DNA of 50,418 bases from CAZXIY01 sp964640935 (lineage in GTDB: Archaea; Thermoplasmatota; Thermoplasmata; Methanomassiliicoccales; Methanomethylophilaceae): assembly GCA_964640935.1 (NCBI GenBank), contig CAZXIY010000001.1:1-50418 (forward strand), read 5' to 3'. The notes under the pieces were generated by a model. That model was not told the DNA's origin. It made no database searches and worked only from the letters and a program-made list of their open reading frames with translations. Each line of letters begins with the position of its first letter. The stretch's first letter is position 1. A program made the position numbers and the translations under genes. This document shows, piece by piece, positions 7,667 through 15,058 of the stretch.

Positions 7667-8602
7667 ATGACATATGACCTAATCATTATCGGAGCCGGTC
7701 CTGCTGGCCTGACAGCGGGTATCTATGCTAGATCGAAAATGATGAAAACACTTGTCCTCGACGCCGCTAAGGTCGGCGGACAGCTCGTAAGCCTATATCC
7801 GCAGAAAGGGGTCCACAACTACCCCGGATTCGAAAGGATACAGGCAAGGAAACTGTCCGATAAACTGTATGCTCAGGCAGAATCGCTGGAATGCGAGATA
7901 CACGAGGATGAGAAGGTCTTGGATGTCATCGAAGGATCCGAAGAGATCGTCGTTATCACCGACAGGAACGAATATCATTCCATGTCCGTGATAATCGCAA
8001 TGGGCATGGGAATGTTCAAACCCAGGAAGATGGGATGCGACGGCGAGGACAGGCTCTGCGGAAAAGGCGTGACATACATCATGCCGATGAAAGAGGACCT
8101 GATCGACAAGGATGTCATTGTTTTCGGCGGCGGCAACAGCGCCATAGAGATGGCCATGATCGCGGGCACCGTTACAAAAACGACGCTCGTGCACAGAAGG
8201 GACACGTTCAGGGCCGATGAGGGGAATGTCAGGGACCTCGGCGAGAGCCGCGTCAAGACGATAATGAACGCCGAACTGAAATCCATCAACGGCAAGGATC
8301 ACACCGAATCCGTAACGCTCGTGAAGAACGAGAAAGAGCAGATCGTACCGGCCGATCTCGTCGTCATCAACATAGGCATATCGTCCGATCTCGATGACCT
8401 GAAGAGATGGGACATCGAGCTCACGGAGAACGGGTTGGTGAAGGTGGGCTTCGACATGAGCACATCGAGGCACGGGATATTCGCATGCGGCGATGTCGTT
8501 GATTATCCCGGGAAATACAAGCAGATAATTACTGCCTGCGGAGAGGCCTGTACAGCCGTCCTCAGCGCTTATAAATTTGTAAAGAAACCCTACTGGGCCT
8601 GA
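7667..8602 (+). CDS. TrxR-like ferredoxin-NAD(P) reductase
   Basis: A 311-residue two-dinucleotide-fold flavoprotein. FAD site GAGPAGLTAGIYA is near the N terminus, followed by GGQLVSLYPQKGVHNYPGF; the NAD(P) site is VIVFGGGNSAIEMAM and the closing FAD motif is GIFACGDV. The CxxC redox pair of thioredoxin reductase is absent; in its place is KGVTYIMPMKEDL. This and the GGQL-LYP segment match the YumC-type ferredoxin-NADP reductases. HRRDTFRA after the nucleotide motif favours NADPH. Two ferredoxin genes lie next door. The start at 7667 is chosen because a TATA box (TTTTATA, 7636-7642) sits about 25 nt upstream, implying a leaderless mRNA. Confidence 0.8.
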   Translation: MTYDLIIIGAGPAGLTAGIYARSKMMKTLVLDAAKVGGQLVSLYPQKGVHNYPGFERIQARKLSDKLYAQAESLECEIHEDEKVLDVIEGSEEIVVITDRNEYHSMSVIIAMGMGMFKPRKMGCDGEDRLCGKGVTYIMPMKEDLIDKDVIVFGGGNSAIEMAMIAGTVTKTTLVHRRDTFRADEGNVRDLGESRVKTIMNAELKSINGKDHTESVTLVKNEKEQIVPADLVVINIGISSDLDDLKRWDIELTENGLVKVGFDMSTSRHGIFACGDVVDYPGKYKQIITACGEACTAVLSAYKFVKKPYWA

Positions 8603-8646
8603 CGGCCCGGCGGAATTGAATAAAGAGTTTGGTCCTTTCGGACCGT

Positions 8647-8811
8647 TCACTCCGAGATTGCGCTCGAGGGGCACTCGTCTATGCATGCGCCGCAATCGAC
8701 ACATTTCGATGCATCGATGACTGCAACGTCATCGACGGTGATCGCACTCTGAGGGCACGCGTCTGCGCATGCTCCGCATCCAACACACTCGCTAGCATTT
8801 ACTGTGGGCAT
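8647..8811 (-). CDS. 2[4Fe-4S] ferredoxin, copy 1
   Basis: A 54-residue clostridial-type ferredoxin too short for many gene finders. Two CxxCxxCxxxCP motifs are present (C-VGC-GAC-ADACP and C-VDC-GAC-IDECP), each binding one [4Fe-4S] cluster. It is an electron carrier in the cytoplasm. It is nearly identical to the copy at 9383-9547; differences are a handful of residues such as VG versus TA in the first motif. Shine-Dalgarno GAGGT lies eight bases before the ATG, and TATA-like AAAATATAG is at about 8843-8852. Its gene is convergent with the ferredoxin reductase, with only 44 bases between. Confidence 0.95.
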   Translation of the reverse strand: MPTVNASECVGCGACADACPQSAITVDDVAVIDASKCVDCGACIDECPSSAISE

Positions 8812-8864
8812 TTGAATTACCTCGTGGGTTGACCGATGATTCTATATTTTAAGGTGTTGAAGAC

Positions 8865-9266
8865 TCACCAGGGCTTCCTGTGTGTTCTCTGCAATTCGTC
8901 GTTGTACTTGCCAGCAAGCGTGTATGCGTCATACATACCATAGACCCATACCACCAAAGGCAGTAACAACGATATGATCATCACACCGCTGCCCAGGGTG
9001 ATGCTTGCTCCTGCAAGAAAAGCTCCCCCTATGAACACTGCGATGAATAACACATCTCCGAGAAGGAAGAATGCGATTCCGCGCAATACCTTTCCCACAT
9101 ACACCTGACCGAGACCGGTTATCAGGAATGACAGTATAAGTGCCAGCATCTGATCTTTGTCTTTCAGTATACATACCGTCTGATTGTCGTTCGACCTGGC
9201 TCCGCACTTCGGACAGAATGTCGCACCGTCCGGGATCGCAGCTCCGCATGTTGAGCAATATGCCAT
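8865..9266 (-). CDS. Zinc-ribbon membrane protein, TM2-like
   Basis: A 133-residue protein starting with a zinc ribbon (MAYCSTCGAAIPDGATFCPKCG, CxxC-x10+-CxxC), a linker, then three hydrophobic segments (LALILSFLITGLGQVYVGK, GIAFFLLGDVLFIAVFIGGA, GVMIISLLLPLVVWVYGMYDAY). The GLGQVYVGK...DAYTLAGKYN pattern resembles TM2-domain proteins. The frame is open upstream, but the ATG at 9266 puts the zinc ribbon at the N terminus as in relatives. It sits between the two ferredoxin copies on the same strand. Function is unknown; such proteins are widespread in archaea and may be sensors or membrane organisers. Confidence 0.75.
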   Translation of the reverse strand: MAYCSTCGAAIPDGATFCPKCGARSNDNQTVCILKDKDQMLALILSFLITGLGQVYVGKVLRGIAFFLLGDVLFIAVFIGGAFLAGASITLGSGVMIISLLLPLVVWVYGMYDAYTLAGKYNDELQRTHRKPW

Positions 9267-9382
9267 TTCTATCGCCCTCTCACTCGATATATCTGTATTT
9301 AATCGTATTGCAACCAACCATTGGGAGCACAAAAAAATCGAAGTACAGCACCGTGAAGGTGCTGATGATGAATGGAAATCGT

Positions 9383-9547
9383 TTACTCTGTCATCGCACC
9401 CGAGGGGCACTCATCGACACAGGCACCGCAATCTACGCATTTTGTAGCGTCGATCACCGCGATATCACCGACTGTGATCGCGTCCTGCGGGCATACGTCT
9501 GCGCATGCTCCGCACGCTGTGCACTCACTTGCATTTACTGTAGGCAT
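9383..9547 (-). CDS. 2[4Fe-4S] ferredoxin, copy 2
   Basis: A 54-residue ferredoxin with two CxxCxxCxxxCP cluster motifs (C-TAC-GAC-ADVCP, C-VDC-GAC-VDECP). The start at 9547 is fixed by a strong AGGAGG seven to eight bases upstream and by alignment with copy 1, which has the same first eight residues MPTVNASE. TATA-like CTTTTATATGG at about 9579-9589 lies about 35 nt before the ATG, and an inverted repeat ATATTG/CAATAT sits directly upstream of it (9592-9606). Copy 1 has no such repeat, so the two copies may respond to different signals. Confidence 0.96.
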   Translation of the reverse strand: MPTVNASECTACGACADVCPQDAITVGDIAVIDATKCVDCGACVDECPSGAMTE

Positions 9548-9591
9548 TATAGTCCTCCTGAGGGTCACAGAGATTTCTCCATATAAAAGAC

Positions 9592-9606
9592 ATATTGGTT
9601 CAATAT
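9592..9606. promoter_or_regulatory. Inverted repeat beside ferredoxin copy 2 promoter
   Basis: ATATTG (9592-9597) and CAATAT (9601-9606) are exact reverse complements separated by GTT. On the minus strand this lies just upstream of the ferredoxin TATA box, where an activator or a BRE-masking repressor would bind. It is absent from the paralogous gene's promoter. Confidence 0.35.
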
Positions 9607-9664
9607 TCACACAAAACACGGTAACGCTCTCGTCTTTTTATCCGGACCGTGCGATAACCCCATC

Positions 9665-10687
9665 ATGAGCGTGATCTCCGGGCGTGTTTGGGACGGCGAT
9701 GATTTCTGTGACGGATACGTCATCGTCGAGGACGGGATCGTCGCGGAAACAGGATACGGAGATCCGCCGGAAACACCCGATATGAAGGGATGCGTGGTCC
9801 CCGGTATCATAGACTGCCACACCCATATAGCAGATGCCGGCCTGAAGCTCGGAAGAAGATACGGCTTGGAAGAATTGGTAGCTCCGCCGAACGGACTCAA
9901 GCACAGATACCTCAAGGACACTCCCGTTGAGAAGATAACAGCCGATATGAAACGCTATTCTTCGGAACTCGTTTCCGGCGGTGTCTCAAAATTCATCGAT
10001 TTCAGAGAGAACGGAGCGGCAGGGTGCAGGGCTTTAAGAAAAGCGTCAGAGAATTCGATCATCCTGGGACGTCCGGTATCACCGGAATTCGATCCCAACG
10101 AGATTGACGACATCCTGTCCGTGGCCGACGGGATAGGTATACCCAGCATATCCGATATGGATTCTAGGTACATTGATTCCGTGGCCGACGCCGTACACAG
10201 AAAAAAGAAGATGCTGGCAATACACGTCAGCGAAAGGATCAGAGAGGACATCGACACCGTAATGTCGCTGTCACCGGATTTTGTCGTGCATATGGTGACC
10301 GCAACGGACGGCGACATGAGACGCTGCAGGGACGACGATATACCCATCGTCGTATGTGCCAGATCTAATGTGTATTTCGGTCTTGTCCCGCCGCTGAGGA
10401 GGATGCACGACATCGGGGCCAGGATCGCTATAGGCACCGATAACGCGATGCTCGCACCGCCCGACATCTTCGGCGAGGCCAGGGTATTCGCCGATATCAT
10501 GAAGGAACAGGGGTTGGACAGGTCGCTGACCTTCGGATCTCTCTTTAAAGAGGGAAAGAAGATATTATATGAAGGCTCCGCAATCGGGGTTCGGGCTGGA
10601 GAAAAGGCTGACATCACTGTTTTGCAGTGCCGCGAGAACGAAATATTGTCCGGCATTGAACATGAATCGGTCCGTTACGGTCCATAG
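9665..10687 (+). CDS. Amidohydrolase-superfamily metal-dependent hydrolase
   Basis: A 340-residue amidohydrolase. The metal site is visible: DCHTHIADAG (HxH, about residue 51), HVSE and HMVTA for the two further histidines, and GTDN for the catalytic aspartate. The N-terminal strand region VISGRVWDGDDFCDGYVIVEDG and the C-terminal GVRAGEKADITVLQ form the composite beta-sandwich of the family. It resembles the cytosine-deaminase/chlorohydrolase-like branch; the substrate is not determined. A TATA-like CTTTTTATCC at 9632-9641 lies about 25 nt before the ATG. It ends in TAG, a rare stop here. UspA follows after 11 bases. Confidence 0.85.
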   Translation: MSVISGRVWDGDDFCDGYVIVEDGIVAETGYGDPPETPDMKGCVVPGIIDCHTHIADAGLKLGRRYGLEELVAPPNGLKHRYLKDTPVEKITADMKRYSSELVSGGVSKFIDFRENGAAGCRALRKASENSIILGRPVSPEFDPNEIDDILSVADGIGIPSISDMDSRYIDSVADAVHRKKKMLAIHVSERIREDIDTVMSLSPDFVVHMVTATDGDMRRCRDDDIPIVVCARSNVYFGLVPPLRRMHDIGARIAIGTDNAMLAPPDIFGEARVFADIMKEQGLDRSLTFGSLFKEGKKILYEGSAIGVRAGEKADITVLQCRENEILSGIEHESVRYGP

Positions 10688-10698
10688 GGGAATCTGAA

Positions 10699-11142
10699 AT
10701 GTCCTTCAACAAAATCCTCGTGCCTACGGATGGCAGCGAATTCACGAAATGCGCCATAAACAAAGCTGTAGAGCTTGCACAATGCAGCGGCGGTACTATC
10801 ACCGCACTGTATGTTGTGGACCAGACGGTATTCGTTAACATGCCTCTCGACTCCGCGGTCATGAACGTCTATTCGGTCCTGAAGACCGAAGGGCAGAACG
10901 CGATAGATTATGTCAAGAATCTATGCGAGAAGAACGGGGTCAAGTGCGAAGTCAAGATTGTAGAAGGCTCCCCGGTGAAAGTGATCATCGATGCTTCACA
11001 GGATTATGACGTCATCGTCATGGGTACTCTCGGAAGAACCGGAATATCAAAACTGATGATGGGCAGTGTCGCAGAAAAGGTCGTAAGATATTCCGACTGC
11101 CCCGTGATGGTCGTCAGGTCGCCAGAGGTAGAGAACAAATGA
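10699..11142 (+). CDS. Universal stress protein, UspA family
   Basis: A 147-residue UspA-fold protein. It begins with the family strand FNKILVPTDGSEFTKCAINK and has the ATP-binding signature G-x2-G-x9-G-S in GTLGRTGISKLMMGS near residues 115-130, followed by KVVRYSDCPVMVV. It should bind ATP as a dimer. Its stop overlaps the ATG of the next gene (CBS protein) by four bases, so the two are translationally coupled. Pairing a UspA with an adenylate-binding CBS protein suggests energy or stress sensing, though the client process is unknown. Confidence 0.92.
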   Translation: MSFNKILVPTDGSEFTKCAINKAVELAQCSGGTITALYVVDQTVFVNMPLDSAVMNVYSVLKTEGQNAIDYVKNLCEKNGVKCEVKIVEGSPVKVIIDASQDYDVIVMGTLGRTGISKLMMGSVAEKVVRYSDCPVMVVRSPEVENK

Positions 11143-11990
11143 AAACTGTAGCAGATATTATGGTAATGCCGATCGTCGTGGAGGTTCCCGGGAGCCGCAG
11201 CGATGCTATCAATATAATGGTAAGAAGCAAACTAACGGGACTCCCGGTCGTACGTTCCTCGGACGGACAGCTCGTCGGGATAGTTTCCAGAAAAGATGTT
11301 TTCAAGAAATTCGACGAGGACCAGCTGTCGCTCATCATGAAGAAAGGCGTGATACAGATAACCCCGGAAACGAGCATCGTAGAGGCGGCCAAGATCTTCG
11401 TGGAAAAAAGGATCCACAGGCTGCCGGTCGTAGAGAACGGGAAGCTTGTCGGCATAATAACCCCGACCGACCTCCTCGACGACGTCAGAGCCCTCAAGAC
11501 CTCGATGACCGCAGAGGATGTCGTCAAGACCACATGCGTCACGGCATTCGAGGGCGATCCGCTCTCGTACATTGTCGCATCCATGAGGGTAACGGATGTT
11601 ACGGCACTCCCGGTACTCGATGCTAAAGGCAAGCTCGTCGGAATAATCACCGACCGTGACCTCTTCATCGACCAGACCAAGGATATGAAGGCTCTGAAGG
11701 AGATGGGCATAGAGGATGCATGCGAATCCCTCGCCGGATTCAGGAACGTCATGCCGCTGTTCTATGTCGCCACCGAGAACGATATCCCGGAGGAACTCCT
11801 CGTCAAGGACCACATGGTGAAATCGCCGGTCACAGTATACAAGAAGACGTCGCTTTCAGAGGTCGCTAAGATCATGAAACAGAACGATTTCGGCCAGATA
11901 CCGATACATGGGAACAAGGACGAGCTCGTCGGCATGATCTACGATATAGATGTCCTCTGCGCGCTGGTAGGTAGAGCAAATGAAAGCTGA
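11139..11990 (+). CDS. Four-CBS-domain protein
   Basis: A 283-residue protein made of two CBS pairs: about residues 5-120 (SRSDAINIMVRSKLTGLPVV, SIVEAAKIFVEKRIHRLPVV, LVGIITPTDLLDD) and 125-280 (VTALPVLDAKGKLVGIITDR, SLSEVAKIMKQNDFGQIPI). CBS pairs bind AMP, ATP or SAM. There is no enzymatic or DNA-binding domain. It overlaps UspA by four bases upstream and glyS by eleven bases downstream, so it is translated in the same run. It may tune UspA or the tRNA synthetase, but this is only inferred from context. Confidence 0.9.
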   Translation: MKTVADIMVMPIVVEVPGSRSDAINIMVRSKLTGLPVVRSSDGQLVGIVSRKDVFKKFDEDQLSLIMKKGVIQITPETSIVEAAKIFVEKRIHRLPVVENGKLVGIITPTDLLDDVRALKTSMTAEDVVKTTCVTAFEGDPLSYIVASMRVTDVTALPVLDAKGKLVGIITDRDLFIDQTKDMKALKEMGIEDACESLAGFRNVMPLFYVATENDIPEELLVKDHMVKSPVTVYKKTSLSEVAKIMKQNDFGQIPIHGNKDELVGMIYDIDVLCALVGRANES

Positions 11991-13638
11991 TTCGGCAGAA
12001 CTGCTGTCGCTCTGCAAACGCAGGGGATTCATATGGCCGTCGTTCGAACTTTACGGCGGCGTGGCCGGTATGTTCGACTACGGCCCGCTGGGCTGCGTGC
12101 TGAAGAACAATATCGTCGAGGTCTGGAGATCCATTTNNNNNNNNNNCTTCAAGGCCTCCGGACACGTCGACGAGTTCGCCGACCTAATAACATACTGCAC
12201 CAAGTGCCAATCGCCTTTCAGGGCGGACCATCTCGTGAAGGATTTCTACGAGAATGCGGACGTACTCACCCCGGAACAGCTCGAGCAGGCATTCAAGGAT
12301 CATAACGTCAAATGCCCCGAATGCGGAGGGGAGCTCGGGAAGGTCGAAGAGTTCAATCTTATGTTCAAGACCACCATCGGACCAGGTTCCGCACGTGTAG
12401 GATACCTCAGGCCGGAGACGGCACAGGGGATATTCGTGAACTTCCTCAACCTCTACAGGTACAACAGGGAACGCCTTCCGCTCGGAGTGATACAGACCGG
12501 AAGGGGATACCGCAACGAGATCGCCCCCCGTCAGGGAATGATCCGCATGAGGGAATTCAACATGATGGAGGTCGAACTTTTCGTCGACCCCGACGACAAG
12601 GATTGGGTCAGGTTCCCGGACATAGAGAACGAGACCATGACGCTCCTCCCGAACACCGGAAAGGAGATCACCGTGACCGTCGGAGATGCCGTCAAGAAAG
12701 GCATCATTGCCAACAAGGTCCTCGCGTACTTCGTGTACACGACCGAACAGCTCCTCGTGAAGCTCGGCATTGACCCCGCAAGACTCAGATTCAGACAGCA
12801 TCTCCCGGACGAGATGGCCCACTACGCAGCGGATTGCTGGGATGCAGAGGTTCTCCTGTCCTACGGATGGACGGAGATAACCGGTATCGCCGACAGGGGA
12901 TGCTGGGACCTTTCCCGCCACGCTCAGTTCTCAGGCCAGGACCTTTCGCATTTCAGAAAGTTCGATGAACCGCACGAGATAGAGGAAGACAAGGTTAAGG
13001 CCAAGCACAAGGCCCTTGGACCCAGATTCAAAGCGAAGGCAAAGGATGCTGCGGCAGAGATCGAGAAGCTCTCGCCGGCAGATGTAAAGAACGGCAAGAT
13101 CTCGATAAAGCTCGACGGCGAGACGATCGAACTCGACGGAGAATATTTCGAGATAGCCCATGTGAAAGAGAAGGTCGCAGGCGAACGCATAGTCCCGCAT
13201 GTGATCGAACCGTCACACGGGCTGGACAGGATATTCTACTCCATACTCGAGCACTCGTACGACCGCGACGAGAAGGAGGATTACACAGTCCTTCACCTGA
13301 AACCCGTCGTCGCCCCGATAAAGGTCGGCGTGTTCCCGCTGATGGAAAAGGACGGCCTCGATACCATCGCCCACGAGATCTACGATCAGATACACTGTAC
13401 CGGCACGGAAGCGTACTACGACGGATCGGGCACGATCGGCAAGAGATACGCCCGCATGGATGAGATTGGTACCCCTTGGTGCATCACCGTCGACTACGAA
13501 TCGGTGGAGGACGGGGACAAGAAAGGAACCGTGACCATCAGAGACCGCGACTCGAAGGAGCAGAAGCGTATAAAGGCCTCCGAAGCGAAAATCGTCATCG
13601 ACAGGCTGATCGCGGGGACTCCGTTCTCATCGATCTGA
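11980..13638 (+). CDS. glyS: Glycyl-tRNA synthetase, archaeal/eukaryotic type
   Basis: A class II synthetase charging tRNA-Gly. It opens with LCKRRGFIWPSFELYGGVAG, has motif 2 in TGRGYRNEIAPRQGMIRMREF, a zinc-ribbon pair (CTKCQSPF, CPECGGEL), and motif 3 in SHGLDRIFYSILEHSY, ending in an anticodon-binding domain from about residue 440. Ten Ns at 12137-12146 interrupt it. Relatives have about 31 residues between LKNN and SGH; here only 15 remain including the four unknowns, so roughly 16 more codons are missing from the assembly. The reading frame is preserved across the gap. The start overlaps the CBS gene by eleven bases. A terminator hairpin follows at 13669. Confidence 0.93.
   Translation: MKADSAELLSLCKRRGFIWPSFELYGGVAGMFDYGPLGCVLKNNIVEVWRSIXXXXFKASGHVDEFADLITYCTKCQSPFRADHLVKDFYENADVLTPEQLEQAFKDHNVKCPECGGELGKVEEFNLMFKTTIGPGSARVGYLRPETAQGIFVNFLNLYRYNRERLPLGVIQTGRGYRNEIAPRQGMIRMREFNMMEVELFVDPDDKDWVRFPDIENETMTLLPNTGKEITVTVGDAVKKGIIANKVLAYFVYTTEQLLVKLGIDPARLRFRQHLPDEMAHYAADCWDAEVLLSYGWTEITGIADRGCWDLSRHAQFSGQDLSHFRKFDEPHEIEEDKVKAKHKALGPRFKAKAKDAAAEIEKLSPADVKNGKISIKLDGETIELDGEYFEIAHVKEKVAGERIVPHVIEPSHGLDRIFYSILEHSYDRDEKEDYTVLHLKPVVAPIKVGVFPLMEKDGLDTIAHEIYDQIHCTGTEAYYDGSGTIGKRYARMDEIGTPWCITVDYESVEDGDKKGTVTIRDRDSKEQKRIKASEAKIVIDRLIAGTPFSSI
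12137..12146. other. Run of 10 Ns (assembly gap inside glyS)
   Basis: Ten ambiguous bases mark a scaffold join rather than a measured distance. The flanking sequence encodes ...EVWRSI and FKASGH, which in other glycyl-tRNA synthetases are separated by about twenty residues, not four. The gap is therefore likely to be near 60 bases long and congruent with one modulo three. Confidence 0.9.
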
Positions 13639-13668
13639 CCTCGGCCAATCGATATTTAATACCTGTGA

Positions 13669-13696
13669 GAAAAGGAGCGGGAAACCGCCCCTTTTC
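13669..13696 (+). terminator. GAAA-capped terminator after glyS
   Basis: GAAAAGG-A-GCGG (13669-13680) pairs with CCGC-C-CCTTTTC (13685-13696) with one A/C mismatch and a GAAA tetraloop. It is followed after four bases by TTTTT. Hairpin plus T-run 30 bases after the glyS stop (13638) is a good intrinsic-type terminator. Confidence 0.7.
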
Positions 13697-13807
13697 CCGC
13701 TTTTTATCTCATTTCGGCAGACATCCGCCGGACGCTGGCATGGTTTCATTGGTTTCTCGGCAACCATTATATCTCTGGGAGACAGATTGTATTCCCGAGG
13801 TGTAAAA

Positions 13808-14992
13808 GTGGGAGTAAAAGACCTGCAGGATCTGAAAAAGATCTCTATGCTCAGATCTCAGATCGAGAGCAAGACGATCGACGAGATTATGGACACCGAT
13901 TTTCCGACGATAGGCCCCGAGGAGAAACTCGTGGATGCGCTCCTTGTGATGCGCAAGTCCGGTTACCAGGATCTGCCTGTCGTGGACGATGGCGAATATA
14001 TCGGTACTGTGAATTATGGGGCGATCCTGAAAAAGAAGAACGTGGCTCTTGACACGAAGGTAAGGAACATCGTCAACACTCCTCCGGTAGTGACGAAGAA
14101 CACCAAGATCACCGACGTCGCAGAGCTCATGGTGATGAACAACAGCAGACAGGTACCTGTTGTGAACGCCAGCAGAAAGAAGATCATAGGTGCCATAGGA
14201 AGGAACCGCATGATCGACATAGTCACCGGAATCAAGGCCTTCAAGGAGATCAAGGTCTGGGAGATAATGACCAACCCCGTGGAGAGCGTAAAGGACACCG
14301 CGATGCTCGATGATGCCCTCGAAATAATGAGGTCCCTCGACATAAGAACTGTGCCAGTGGTCGACAGCGCCGGCATGATAGCAGGTGTCGTCGGCATGAG
14401 AGAGGTCATAGACAACAACTGGAAGAACACCAACAAGACCGTCGGAGATATCTCCGGAAAGAACAAGAAGGCCGTTGTGACAGTGGAGTCCGTATGCAAG
14501 TCGGCCGTCAGCACCGTGAAGTGGGACGACGACGTCGAAGACGCGGTGGAGCTCATGTCCAAGAACAAGATCTCCACGCTGCCGGTACTCGAGGGCAACG
14601 ATCTTGTGGGCATAATAACCCAGTATGACATAATCGAACTCATATCCGCATGCAAGGAGAGGTCGTTCCTCTTTGTTCAGATAAGCGGACTCGACGATGC
14701 CGACAAGGCATACACGAGCGCGATGTACGACTGCATCAAGGACGAGGTCGACAAGATCAGCAAGATCATCAAGCCCGAGTCGCTGAGCATCAACGTCGCC
14801 AAGTACAAGGAGAAGGGCGAGAAGAACAAGTACAGCGTAAGTGCCAGGCTCATCACCGACGGAAGAGCGATAAGCTCCAAAGAGGTCGGCTGGGATCTGA
14901 TCAAGACGACCGACGACCTCATGGCCAAGATCCCGGCCGCGGTCATCGACGAGAAGGACACCAAGGACTGCTTCCGCAAGAGAAAGAAATAA
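13808..14992 (+). CDS. Four-CBS protein with HPF-like C-terminal domain
   Basis: A 394-residue protein. Two CBS pairs occupy about residues 25-155 and 155-280 (SGYQDLPVVDDGEYIGTV, NNSRQVPVVNASRKKIIGAI, LDIRTVPVVDSAGMIAGVV, KNKISTLPVLEGNDLVGIIT). The last 110 residues (from about FLFVQISGLDD to the basic end CFRKRKK) have the strand-helix pattern of HPF/RaiA ribosome-hibernation proteins, including VSARLITDGRAISS and a long helix before the basic tail. The start chosen is GTG 13808, with GAGGTG five bases before it and a TATA-like ATTATAT at about 13766. Likely a ribosome-associated factor controlled by adenylate binding; that role is inferred. Confidence 0.8.
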   Translation: MGVKDLQDLKKISMLRSQIESKTIDEIMDTDFPTIGPEEKLVDALLVMRKSGYQDLPVVDDGEYIGTVNYGAILKKKNVALDTKVRNIVNTPPVVTKNTKITDVAELMVMNNSRQVPVVNASRKKIIGAIGRNRMIDIVTGIKAFKEIKVWEIMTNPVESVKDTAMLDDALEIMRSLDIRTVPVVDSAGMIAGVVGMREVIDNNWKNTNKTVGDISGKNKKAVVTVESVCKSAVSTVKWDDDVEDAVELMSKNKISTLPVLEGNDLVGIITQYDIIELISACKERSFLFVQISGLDDADKAYTSAMYDCIKDEVDKISKIIKPESLSINVAKYKEKGEKNKYSVSARLITDGRAISSKEVGWDLIKTTDDLMAKIPAAVIDEKDTKDCFRKRKK

Positions 14993-15058
14993 GCCAAGGC
15001 CCTTCTCAACCATTTTCTCTAAAACCTTTTTAATATCTTTTCTCTGTACCCGATACAT

